NCBI GenBank assembly: GCA_964352225.1
Contig: CAYGRM010000007.1
Coordinates: forward strand, 1-52,045
Direction of reading: 5' to 3'
DNA length: 52,045 nucleotides
Origin: CAJQQY01 sp964352225
Lineage (GTDB): Bacteria; Bacteroidota; Bacteroidia; Chitinophagales; Saprospiraceae
Shown: in pieces, positions 1 to 6,979 of the stretch
Layout: each line of letters begins with the position of its first letter
How positions within the stretch are numbered: position 1 is the stretch's first letter
The notes under the pieces: generated by a model
Told to the model about the DNA's origin: nothing
The model's input: only the letters and a program-made list of their open reading frames with translations
Database searches by the model: none
Position numbers and translations under genes: made by a program

Positions 1-728
1 CCTTTCTTAATTTTTTCAATATGCTCAATCGGAATCGTCAAATCGGTATATTTATTGATCGCTTCCACGGAACCCAGAATTACTTTTTGATAAAAATTCG
101 AAAACCTTGGATACTCATTCGTAATCTCAAACATATCTTTTAAGTCGGCCACTACGATGGTTCTAAATCCTTTGTACTCCAATTGCTTCATCAACTCATA
201 CAGCCGAGCGGCATAAGGTTTCAGTTTGATAATATTTCTTAAGTCATAAGAAGTATATCTAGAAATTTCAGGATTGAAATTTTTCTTAATATCCAACAGG
301 TAAGGTCTAATATCTTTATCGATGGAAACATCCACATACTCTTGTCGACTGACGCCATCGCCTTTTTGTCCTTTTTCCAAATAATCTACGAATCGAATGA
401 TCCGATGCATTCGCCCTCTTCGAAATTTATCACTCTGCCAACCGATGTAAACACTCTTGCCAGCCATACTAATCGCCGCCTCTCTCAAAAAGTCATAAGA
501 TTGATTCGACTTTAGTTGGAAGTTTTTCTTCATGTCTTTAAACCACAAGCGATATACTTTTTCATCTTCGTCATTCTTATGAATATTCGCGATCAATGAG
601 TGGAAAAACCGAGTCTCCCAAACATCAAACATATATCTTGCTTCTACTAACTCGTTCGACTTGACAACTAGTTTAATAGTTGTACCCCTACCCTTTCTTC
701 TTTTTTGTCTTTTATTTGATTGAGCCAT
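1..728 (-). CDS. Replication initiator protein, Rep_3 (RepB-like) family, C-terminus cut by window edge
   Basis: The frame is open without a stop from the ATG at 726-728 to the window edge, giving at least 242 residues. The basic N-terminus (MAQSNKRQKRRKGRG) is followed by a typical first winged-helix region (SNELVEARYMFDVWETRFF) and the segment YTSYDLRNIIKLKPYAARLY, which is the characteristic Rep_3 stretch; then come LKDMFEI and AINKYTDLTI. Proteins of this family bind iterons and open the plasmid origin. An iteron array begins only 13 bp upstream of the start codon, in the expected place for an initiator that binds its own origin and promoter. The C-terminal end, with part of the second winged helix, lies outside the window. 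Family assignment is confident; whether the replicon is autonomous cannot be seen. Confidence 0.88.
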   Translation of the reverse strand, partial: MAQSNKRQKRRKGRGTTIKLVVKSNELVEARYMFDVWETRFFHSLIANIHKNDEDEKVYRLWFKDMKKNFQLKSNQSYDFLREAAISMAGKSVYIGWQSDKFRRGRMHRIIRFVDYLEKGQKGDGVSRQEYVDVSIDKDIRPYLLDIKKNFNPEISRYTSYDLRNIIKLKPYAARLYELMKQLEYKGFRTIVVADLKDMFEITNEYPRFSNFYQKVILGSVEAINKYTDLTIPIEHIEKIKK

Positions 729-740
729 ATTATCTTAAAA

Positions 741-1260
741 GGTAACTAAATTGGGACAAAATGTTATTCGTACTAAATTTATGATTAATTAAAGGCAACT
801 ATTTTAGGATGATTATGATTAGTGGCTACTGATTATTGAATTAGAGCAACTAAAAAGGGAGCTTTTACCCATAAAATCTCTAAAAAGGTACTGATTCCTG
901 ACAAAGGTAACTAAATTGGGAGACAAAACAACCCATTTTAGTTGCTTTTACCCAAAAAGGTTGCCCTTCCACCCAAAATAGTTGCCTAAGGACCCAAACA
1001 AGTTGCTTTTTAACCTAAAAAGGTTGCCTTTTGTCCCAATATGGTTGCCTAAACCTTTGTAATCCATTGATTTACAGCTACTTATGAAACATTCAAATCT
1101 TAAAAGAGAATTAAATAAAATACAACAACACAAAAGATGTTGGTGATTTTTATTTATTTAATCAATCTTAAAGCACTATTTGGAGGTAAACAGAGAAAAA
1201 GTGGTAGAGAATGGCGATTCAAAGGAAATATTTGCTTTGCTAAAGGCAACTATTTTGGGA
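741..1260. repeat. Iteron array, 11 copies of a 16-bp unit in two orientations
   Basis: The unit is GGCAACTATTTTGGGA with variants. Forward copies lie at 741-756, 794-809, 845-860, 906-921 and 1245-1260. Reverse-complement copies lie at 931-946, 950-965, 971-986, 992-1007, 1013-1028 and 1034-1049. The reverse block is spaced 19 then 21 bp four times, close to two helical turns, so the sites face the same side of the DNA. The two blocks converge at about 925. Rep_3 initiators bind such iterons, so this is the likely origin and copy-control site. Confidence 0.85.
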
Positions 1261-1332
1261 CAGTAGTTTGATCAGTTATCTCTTTTCCAGTTTGATCTTC
1301 CCAAAACTGTAGTTATCAACTTTAGTGTTTTA

Positions 1333-1352
1333 ACGTTAAAACGTTTTGACGT
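1333..1352. repeat. ACGT-box cluster 1 (3 boxes)
   Basis: ACGT tetramers at 1333, 1341 and 1349 are separated by 4-bp spacers (taaa, tttg), giving an exact 8-bp period. This is one of eight clusters in the window with the same architecture. Confidence 0.75.
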
Positions 1353-1548
1353 TTATACTTTAAGTTATCTTAGCAATATGAATTTTTACAGGGAGGAAGG
1401 AATTTTATCTTGGATCAAACAGAGGAAAACTAAAAAAAGTATGTTTCAAAATATATTTAAAACATGACTTTGGTTAGCGGAACCTTTAAGCCCTCCTTTT
1501 TTTAAGGTTTGAATTGGTTTTTGGTGGAAATGCTCTTTTTGCTAAATA

Positions 1549-1576
1549 GCGTTAAGACGCTAAAACGTTTTGACGT
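1549..1576. repeat. ACGT-box cluster 2 (4 boxes)
   Basis: Boxes GCGT (1549), ACGC (1557), ACGT (1565) and ACGT (1573) stand in 8-bp register with 4-bp A+T-rich spacers. The first two boxes are an inverted pair and can form a small hairpin. Confidence 0.75.
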
Positions 1577-1891
1577 TTTTTTAACTCCTCCCCTATTTTA
1601 TTTTATCAAAATCTTGAAAACTCTTTTTTTGAAATGATTAAATTCTTTGAGCTGATCGCGATGAATGGTTTAATCCCCTTTTTTATTTTAAAAAAAGAGG
1701 AAATTAGATTTTTTGGATAAATCCCATGACGTACTCTGATACTTCGAGGAAGAGGTTTGGCGAAGGGCTAAAATTGTTAAAAGTAATTGACCTTAAAAAC
1801 TCTAGTTTTCCGTTTTTCTTTTCCCTTACAATTCCCAAAGTTGTTGCCTTAGGATTTGCTTAAGCAAACAAATCATTAATCCAAAATATAA

Positions 1892-1911
1892 ACGTTACAA
1901 CGTTTTAACGT
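1892..1911. repeat. ACGT-box cluster 3 (3 boxes)
   Basis: ACGT at 1892, 1900 and 1908, exact 8-bp period. Confidence 0.75.
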
Positions 1912-2105
1912 CAACTGATGAGACGAATAAGTATAATTAAGGGCTTAAAATAAAGCGCTGTAAGGAATTTATTAGTGAAATCAAGCTAAGCTAAGTATTC
2001 GCTTTTAAAGTCTCTCAAAAGTGCTCTAAAATTAATCTATGAGATTATTTTGTTTACTTTTTAAAGTTCAATTCTAATTAAGTTAGGATTATAGTTAATC
2101 TTTCA

Positions 2106-2125
2106 ACGTTTTAACGTCAAAACGT
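2106..2125. repeat. ACGT-box cluster 4 (3 boxes, inside an inverted repeat)
   Basis: ACGT at 2106, 2114 and 2122 in 8-bp register. The cluster lies in an inverted repeat, 2102-2129, with 11-bp perfect arms. Confidence 0.75.
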
Positions 2126-2342
2126 TGAATTTCTACCAATGTGAAATACTTTACTCCCCATTTTTGATTTTTTGAATAAAGTTTTTAGCGCTTCTCCGCG
2201 CTCTTTTATTTTTGACGAACGAATTATGCTTGGCTTTGAGAAAATGCTTCTGAGCGGATTTAAATCTGCTTTTCCATCATTTTTGGTCCAAGCATTTTAG
2301 TCAATGATAATTTATTGAGCCAAGGTAATTGAAAATTGCATA

Positions 2343-2370
2343 ACGCTTTAACGCTAAAACGTTATGACGT
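2343..2370. repeat. ACGT-box cluster 5 (4 boxes)
   Basis: ACGC at 2343 and 2351, then ACGT at 2359 and 2367; 8-bp period kept throughout. Confidence 0.75.
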
Positions 2371-2416
2371 TTTTTATGATGAGGAAAAATAAAGTAAATA
2401 TCTTTTACAGTTACCA

Positions 2417-2458
2417 ATTCATGACGCTAAAACGTTTTGACGTTTTAGCGTCATGAAT
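2417..2458. repeat. ACGT-box cluster 6 inside a 19-bp-arm inverted repeat
   Basis: Perfect inverted repeat with 19-bp arms (2417-2435 and 2440-2458) and a 4-bp centre. It contains boxes ACGC (2424), ACGT (2432), ACGT (2440) and GCGT (2448) in 8-bp register, so the box order itself is symmetric. Confidence 0.8.
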
Positions 2459-2590
2459 ATAGAATAACGGTATTATTCAAGTTAATAATTTCGTAAAAGA
2501 TTTAGGTAGGGAAGGGGAGGAGGTTTAAAGTCAACAAAATAATTTGCGTTCAGCTACTTTTTTTCAAATAGTCTCACCTAAATTTGCTTT

Positions 2591-2624
2591 ACAATTAACG
2601 TCAAAACGTTTTGACGTTAATTGT
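2591..2624. repeat. ACGT-box cluster 7, a perfect 34-bp palindrome
   Basis: Perfect 34-bp palindrome centred between 2607 and 2608. ACGT boxes sit at 2598, 2606 and 2614. It lies 20 bp beyond the stop codon of the ribbon-helix-helix gene, so it could also fold as a terminator hairpin for the parA operon, although no T-run follows on that strand. Confidence 0.8.
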
Positions 2625-2643
2625 AACATGTTTAAACTCACAT

Positions 2644-2982
2644 TTATAATTTGAGATCATTCTTAATTAATGATTCAATATAATCAGATCCTTTTCCGCC
2701 ATTCATGGCAACATGAACTTTAAATGCTTGATAAGTTTGTGCATCTAACCAAAGGGTGAACCGCTTTTTTTCTGTTTTTGTAGTTGGCGGCGGTGGAGTA
2801 GGGGAGGAGGCAACTATTTCTGTTTTTACTTCCTCTGCTGGAGGAGTTACAGTTTTTTCAACAGGAGCAGTAGTTTTCTTAGAAGCTGATTTTGCAGCTT
2901 TGGTAGATCCAGGAATTGTTTTTTTTGTGGTCTTTCTAGGTTGAAGACTTGGGGGTACTATTGTTTTTTTATTTTTAGCCAT
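2644..2982 (-). CDS. Small ribbon-helix-helix DNA-binding protein, putative centromere-binding partner of ParA
   Basis: This 112-residue protein has two parts. Residues 1-72 form a low-complexity tail rich in Lys, Thr, Pro and Ala (for example SSPTPPPPTTKTEKK). Residues 73-112 fit a ribbon-helix-helix: strand KRFTLWL, helix A DAQTYQAFKVHVAMNG, helix B KGSDYIESLIKND. It starts 12 bp after the parA stop, so the two are one operon. In ParF-ParG type Ib systems the second gene codes for a small ribbon-helix-helix protein whose mobile N-terminal tail stimulates the ATPase and whose fold binds tetramer boxes. The boxes around this locus suit that role. Function is inferred from fold and context; a plain CopG-type repressor is the alternative. 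Confidence 0.72.
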   Translation of the reverse strand: MAKNKKTIVPPSLQPRKTTKKTIPGSTKAAKSASKKTTAPVEKTVTPPAEEVKTEIVASSPTPPPPTTKTEKKRFTLWLDAQTYQAFKVHVAMNGGKGSDYIESLIKNDLKL

Positions 2983-2994
2983 AATACTTGAATT

Positions 2995-3657
2995 TTAAAG
3001 TTTTTCAAAAATAGCTTGCACCTCATTTGCCAAATTCACTATTTCAGTTGTTGCTTTTTTATCATTATTCTCATAAACACCTTCTCCATAAAGGTTTGCC
3101 TTTCCAAAAACGGTCCTTAAGTGTATTTGACTTTTTAAGATACCTATATTATATGCTTTACTGTGTTGCTTTAGCGCTTCAGTAAACATTTGGTGGACAT
3201 TCAAATTAGGTTGGAGTCGATTAATGACAAAATAAGTAGGAATCACCTGCTTTTTCTCTTGAGAGATACTCTCTATTTCCTCTGCAATTTGCTCTGTAGA
3301 CCAAATATCATTTCCACCAGTCGGGGTAATGGGAATCAAAACAACATGACTGACTTTGATGATTTCTTCAGCAATTCGCTCTAGGGTAGGGGGGCTATCA
3401 ATGATAATGGTATCGTAATCCTCATTATTATAAAGGTCCTCAACAGTTCGGCGAATAGTTCGATGGTTACTATTGGCGAATACGGGGATCCGAGGTTCAT
3501 TCTCACCTCGAGCATCAAACCAGCGCATACTGTTTTGAGATGGATCTGCATCAATAATGCAAACCTTTGCTCCAGCATGAGCATAGCAAACTGCTAGATT
3601 TTGGGCGATAATGGTTTTTCCAGTTCCGCCTTTATGATTAATGGAAGCTAATATCAT
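2995..3657 (-). CDS. parA: ParA-family partition ATPase, short type Ib (ParF-like)
   Basis: This 220-residue protein starts MILASINHKGGTGKT, a deviant Walker A motif with the signature lysine (residues 9-15). It continues with CIIDADPSQNSMRWF (Walker A'), YDTIIIDSPP (Walker B) and VVLIPITPTGGNDIWS. It has no N-terminal helix-turn-helix domain, so it belongs to the short ParA class that leaves DNA binding and autoregulation to its partner. ParA uses ATP-dependent nucleoid binding to position replicon copies before division. Its operon partner is the ribbon-helix-helix gene 12 bp downstream. A seven-box ACGT operator-like array begins 35 bp upstream of its start codon. Confidence 0.9.
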   Translation of the reverse strand: MILASINHKGGTGKTIIAQNLAVCYAHAGAKVCIIDADPSQNSMRWFDARGENEPRIPVFANSNHRTIRRTVEDLYNNEDYDTIIIDSPPTLERIAEEIIKVSHVVLIPITPTGGNDIWSTEQIAEEIESISQEKKQVIPTYFVINRLQPNLNVHQMFTEALKQHSKAYNIGILKSQIHLRTVFGKANLYGEGVYENNDKKATTEIVNLANEVQAIFEKL

Positions 3658-3691
3658 AGTTATTTAATTTTGGGGCAAGGTAATAATTTTG

Positions 3692-3743
3692 ACGTTTAAG
3701 TGCAAAAACGTTTTAATGTTTTTGCGTTTTGACGTCAAAACGT
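3692..3743. promoter_or_regulatory. ACGT-box cluster 8, likely operator of the parA operon (7 box positions)
   Basis: Boxes fall at 3692 ACGT, 3700 GTGC (degenerate), 3708 ACGT, 3716 ATGT, 3724 GCGT, 3732 ACGT and 3740 ACGT, all in strict 8-bp register. A perfect 16-bp palindrome lies at 3726-3741. The array is 35 bp upstream of the parA start, where the promoter should be, so binding of the ribbon-helix-helix protein would repress its own operon. It may also act as part of the centromere. Confidence 0.72.
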
Positions 3744-4186
3744 TTTTTATAAAAATACTCACTTAGCTTATTGGACGGTCTCAAATTTGATTTTATCAGG
3801 AAAACAACGAGTATCAGTTCAAGTGAAGTTAAAATTTAAGGAAGCGAATGGAAGTAGAACGAAGGAATAGAGTAGGGGAGTTGGAGCTTACTGGATTTAG
3901 TGGAAAGGAAAGGTATTTAATTATTCAGTAAATTCCCTTATTGAATATCCATTTTTATTTTCATTGTTAGTCTATCAGGATTAGCGGCTAGTTGGATAGA
4001 AATAAAATACCTGAAGTGATCTGAAGTTGTAAGGAGTGCTATAATTAGAATATATGCATTTTTGATTACATTGTGTAGTTGAAAGGGGAGAGATATACAG
4101 GTTATGGGCAATTTAAAATTGTGAGTTGTCCTAGAATTGAATTTGAATTAGCTCAGTAATTGAATAAAACGAAAATTACATTAACT
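3744..4186. other. Intergenic, no feature recognised
   Basis: About 440 bp between the parA operator and the esterase gene. I see no open frame worth calling and no repeat; it marks the right edge of the replicon module. Confidence 0.5.
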
Positions 4187-4210
4187 AAAGTAAAAGTAAA
4201 AGTAAAAGTA
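4187..4210. repeat. Four tandem copies of the hexamer AAAGTA ending one base before a start codon
   Basis: Units at 4187, 4193, 4199 and 4205 are identical and the ATG begins at 4212. The tract fills the ribosome-loading region of the esterase gene. Slippage would change spacing by 6 bp without touching the reading frame. Confidence 0.8.
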
Positions 4211-4211
4211 A

Positions 4212-5075
4212 ATGAAAAGAATAGTTTTCCTATCAATCTTATTTGTAATTCTAAATATTAAAAGCATACAAGGTCAAGAAGGAGGTATGCATACTTTTGT
4301 CTCGGAGACCAATATAAGAGAAATAGAAAGTGAAGCAGGAAAAAAATATGAATTGATTGTAACACTTCCAATTAATTATAATAAAGGGAAAATATATAAA
4401 GTTCTGTATTATTTAGACGGATGGTGGCTTAGCGAATTAGTAAAAGGATCCTACAGGATAAATTATCTAACCAAAGAAATGGAAGAAGTTATATTAGTAG
4501 GAATATCCATAAGAGGAGATGAAGAAGCTTGGAATAAACAAAGGAATAAAGATTATACACCTTCGATTTATGATAAGGAAAAAATGAAAGTTAGCATGAA
4601 AGCTGGAACGATAGAATTAAACGAAGAGACAACAGGGGGAGCAGAAGAATTTATACGATTTATGAAAAGAGTAGTGTTTAATGAAATTGAATCAAGTTAT
4701 AATATAGACAAAGAAACAAGAGGGATATTAGGTCACTCCTTTGGAGGCTTATTTGGATATTATTGCCTTATCAATCATAATGAAATTTTTAAAAACTACC
4801 TATTAATATCTCCCTCGATTTGGTGGAATAAATCAGAGTTCTTAACAACTGAGAATATTAAAAAAATAAAAAGAGATGTGAATATATATTTAGTAGTGGG
4901 TAAATCAGAAAGTAACATACTAATAAACTCAATTAGAAAAGTGACCGATGAATTGAAAGAAATCAAAAACGAAAGAAATGTAATAGAATCAAAAGAATAT
5001 GAGGGAATGGATCATCATTCCATATTGCCCATAGGGATTTATGACGGATTAGAAATTATATACAGGAAAGAATAA
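4212..5075 (+). CDS. Secreted alpha/beta hydrolase, putative esterase (esterase D/IroE-like)
   Basis: The 287-residue product begins with a signal peptide ending near IQGQ. The body fits the PF00756 putative esterase family: KVLYYLDGWW near residue 60, the nucleophile elbow GHSFGG with Ser176, LISPSIWWN after it, and a C-terminal catalytic His in DHHSI (268 or 269). Relatives hydrolyse acyl or siderophore esters; the substrate here is not visible. It stands alone, with the replicon module on one side and decayed DNA on the other. Codon use is very A+T rich (many AAA and ATA), more so than the dehydrogenase downstream. Confidence 0.8.
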   Translation: MKRIVFLSILFVILNIKSIQGQEGGMHTFVSETNIREIESEAGKKYELIVTLPINYNKGKIYKVLYYLDGWWLSELVKGSYRINYLTKEMEEVILVGISIRGDEEAWNKQRNKDYTPSIYDKEKMKVSMKAGTIELNEETTGGAEEFIRFMKRVVFNEIESSYNIDKETRGILGHSFGGLFGYYCLINHNEIFKNYLLISPSIWWNKSEFLTTENIKKIKRDVNIYLVVGKSESNILINSIRKVTDELKEIKNERNVIESKEYEGMDHHSILPIGIYDGLEIIYRKE

Positions 5076-5094
5076 AGAATTATGTGCAACAAAA

Positions 5095-5165
5095 GCTAAA
5101 ACGGCCATAGCTGGCAGCAGCCAAACGCGATCCCTGCTACGCCGTGTAGCTTCACATTGGCCTCC
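5095..5165. other. Short G+C-rich intergenic patch of unknown origin
   Basis: About 70 bp stands out from its A+T-rich surroundings (acggccatagctggcagcag and following). With the stretch at 5389-5435, which can fold around gtgtagctacac, it looks like leftovers of a dispersed repeat on both sides of the DUF6090 fragment. No gene seen. Confidence 0.3.
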
Positions 5166-5184
5166 ATCAGAAAAAACAAAAACC

Positions 5185-5370
5185 AATTATAAAATTCTTT
5201 AAAAAATTAGACGAAATTTACTTTCAGAAGGAAAAACCCGAAAGTACCTAAAATATGCAATTGGGGAAATTATACTTGTGGTTATAGGTATTTTGATAGC
5301 ACTTCAAATTAACACGTGGAATCAATCTAGAGTGAATGCGGTTATTGAAAATAAAATAATAAAAGCATAA
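5185..5370 (+). pseudogene. Fragment of a DUF6090-type membrane protein gene
   Basis: From 5206 to the TAA at 5368-5370 the frame reads IRRNLLSEGKTRKYLKYAIG, then EIILVVIGILIALQINTWNQ. This is the highly recognisable N-terminal membrane segment of the DUF6090 family common in Bacteroidota. The expected preceding residues (KFFKK) are present in another frame, one base short in a run of A at about 5201-5206, and the protein stops about 55 residues in, against well over 200 in intact members. It is therefore a doubly broken remnant. Confidence 0.72.
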
Positions 5371-5450
5371 CAGAAGCTACCACTATTATTGTAGTTAAAC
5401 GCTAACAAACTGTGTAGCTACACGTTAGCTAACATAAAAACGAAAGCAAA

Positions 5451-5482
5451 AAAATCACAAGAACCGAAGCTCTTGTGATTTT
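5451..5482. terminator. Bidirectional hairpin terminator
   Basis: Perfect 12-bp arms (5451-5462 and 5471-5482, core atcacaaga) enclose an 8-bp loop, with A-rich DNA to the left and T-rich DNA to the right. It lies 31 bp beyond the stop of the reverse-strand dehydrogenase operon and can end that transcript. Confidence 0.75.
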
Positions 5483-5513
5483 ATATTTTTCATCCTAAAA
5501 TAAAATTCAACAC

Positions 5514-6383
5514 TTATACTGATGTTCCACTAAGAATCGATTCGAGCTGCATTTCTTTAAGCACTCTGTCTTGAATAGGTTGTGTCAATTTGTTAATCTC
5601 GTCAACTCCCCAAGTAATTCCAACAACAGTACGTGTAGGACGTTTGCCAAAAGACATTTCTGCTAATTTCAAATACGCATCTACCACCCATTGTGAGTCG
5701 GGTGCATCCTCGCTTTGTAACATTTGAGCAAAATTTTCACCCATTGCAGAGGGAACACCTGCCAACTCACCATAAGTTTCCAACACTTCATTATGTTCAG
5801 GTGCTTGACCTGAAGCCAAAAGTCCTGTACCAAATGGCCCTGGCTCTACCATAACTACATCTACACCAAAAGGTGATACCTCATATCGCAAAGCCTGTGA
5901 GTAACCTTCTAAAGCGTGTTTGGTAGCGGTATAGGTTCCGAAAAACGGTGGTGACATACGCCCTACCAACGAAGAAGTATTGATAATTAAACCTGAACCT
6001 GCCTTTCGCATAGAGGGTAGCACCGCCTGCATAGTTCTGATTGCACCAAAATAATTGGTTTCCATCTGAAAACGAGCCTGTTCTACACTAAACGCCTCAG
6101 TAATCCCCAAGTACATAATACCTGCGTTGTTGATTAAGATATCGATATGCCCTGCTTCTGCAAGGATACCATCCATCGCCTCTTTTACGGATGTTTCGTT
6201 CGTAACATCCATATCCACTACTTTGATATGGGTAGAATGTGATTCTAATTCTGCCTTTTTCTCTGCATTCTTGCCATCAGGCTTACGCATCGTGGCGAAC
6301 ACTTTGTTGCCTTTATCGGCAAAATCTTTAGCAGCCTTTAAGCCAAATCCACTACTGCTTCCGGTGATGATTATATTTTTCAT
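5514..6383 (-). CDS. Short-chain dehydrogenase/reductase
   Basis: A 289-residue classical SDR: cofactor motif TGSSSGFG near residue 7, DMDVTN, structural NNAG (about 86-89), catalytic Ser in NTSSLVG and the Tyr-Lys pair in YTATK. The VEPGPFGT segment and long C-terminal lobe resemble NADP-dependent SDRs close to YbbO and 17-beta-hydroxysteroid dehydrogenases. It is the last gene of a reverse operon (lipoprotein, lipoprotein, membrane protein, SDR) facing an HxlR regulator. Its DNA is visibly richer in G+C than neighbouring intergenic DNA and than the esterase at 4212. The substrate is unknown. Confidence 0.88.
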   Translation of the reverse strand: MKNIIITGSSSGFGLKAAKDFADKGNKVFATMRKPDGKNAEKKAELESHSTHIKVVDMDVTNETSVKEAMDGILAEAGHIDILINNAGIMYLGITEAFSVEQARFQMETNYFGAIRTMQAVLPSMRKAGSGLIINTSSLVGRMSPPFFGTYTATKHALEGYSQALRYEVSPFGVDVVMVEPGPFGTGLLASGQAPEHNEVLETYGELAGVPSAMGENFAQMLQSEDAPDSQWVVDAYLKLAEMSFGKRPTRTVVGITWGVDEINKLTQPIQDRVLKEMQLESILSGTSV

Positions 6384-6417
6384 TTTTTTATTTTAAAATT
6401 GATTGGTAAATGTTTGG

Positions 6418-6951
6418 TTAAACAGACGCATAGGTAAAAGCCAAATAATTAAGTACCGACGCTACAAGCCAGAATATAGAAAATACGATACCGACATTTC
6501 TGCCATTTCTGGATACTTTAGGATGCTTTCCTAAGAAAGGAATACCGGCATGATTAGCATTGACTAGCGTAAAAAATACTGACATCACTAGTAATACCAA
6601 GTGTAAAACAGCACGCTCTTCCAAAGGTAATTGCATGCTGTAAACTGCACCAACTATGATGGAAATAAACGCTAACGCTCCTTGACGCTGTTCGAAAAGT
6701 AAAACAAATATGTAATCCTCTGCTGCTGTTTTCTTCTCTTTTGGTGCAGCCAAAAGTGCGGCATCCAACATCGCTGTTTGCTCATTAGCAGTTAGGTGAT
6801 TTTTACCCTTTGGTAAGCTAGGTTCAAAAAGTGGAAGCACATAATTAGCTATCCAGCGAGCTAGCATAGGGTAGGCTACTTCTATTGAATGAAGTATGCC
6901 AGGTGCCATGCAGAGTACTAAAGCAAGTGTGGAAATTGAATTTTCTGTCAT
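6418..6951 (-). CDS. Predicted multi-pass membrane protein
   Basis: I choose the ATG at 6949-6951 (MTENSISTLALVLCMAPGIL), giving 177 residues; the longer frame to 7008 would overlap the upstream lipoprotein gene. Hydrophobic stretches (STLALVLCMAPGIL; GALAFISIIVGAVYSM; VLHLVLLVMSVFFTLV; VGIVFSIFWLVASVLNYLAF) predict about four membrane segments, with a charged loop LPKGKNHLTANEQ after the first. I do not recognise a named family. Placed between a SnoaL-like lipoprotein and the SDR in one operon, it probably takes part in the same HxlR-controlled response. Confidence 0.7.
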   Translation of the reverse strand: MTENSISTLALVLCMAPGILHSIEVAYPMLARWIANYVLPLFEPSLPKGKNHLTANEQTAMLDAALLAAPKEKKTAAEDYIFVLLFEQRQGALAFISIIVGAVYSMQLPLEERAVLHLVLLVMSVFFTLVNANHAGIPFLGKHPKVSRNGRNVGIVFSIFWLVASVLNYLAFTYASV

Positions 6952-6979
6952 GATTAATTTTTTAGAGTTGATAGTTTTG

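Larger units (their letters stand above)
729..2643. other. Non-coding replicon region (origin and centromere-like arrays)
   Basis: About 1.9 kb separates the rep start from the ribbon-helix-helix gene, and I see no convincing gene in it. The first third holds the iterons (741-1260) and the rest carries seven ACGT-box clusters (1333 to 2617) within very A+T-rich DNA. I saw no clear DnaA box. The combination of iterons, A+T-rich DNA and partition-like repeats next to rep and parA is what a plasmid or chromid origin region looks like. Confidence 0.7.

Noticed and set aside
741..1049. CRISPR-like reading of the regularly spaced repeats
   Set aside because: Units are only 16 bp, spacers are 3-5 bp in the regular block, orientations are mixed and no cas gene is present; iterons explain them.
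948..1133. Reverse-strand open frame with repeated Gly-Asn-Leu-Phe-Gly units
   Set aside because: It is the translation of the iteron repeats; the residue periodicity follows the 21-bp DNA spacing and there is no other sign of coding.
1378..1467. A 29-residue basic peptide frame (MNFYREEGILSWIKQRKTKK and onward) just after ACGT cluster 1
   Set aside because: Too short to support by itself, no family match and no promoter seen. It could be checked by ribosome profiling.
2591..2624. Treating the 34-bp palindrome only as a terminator
   Set aside because: No T-run follows on the parA strand, and it shares the 8-bp box register with seven other clusters that are not at gene ends.
2756..2944. Forward-strand Val/Phe-rich frame opposite the ribbon-helix-helix gene
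   Set aside because: It is the antisense of the Lys/Pro/Thr-rich tail; low complexity on both strands keeps it open.
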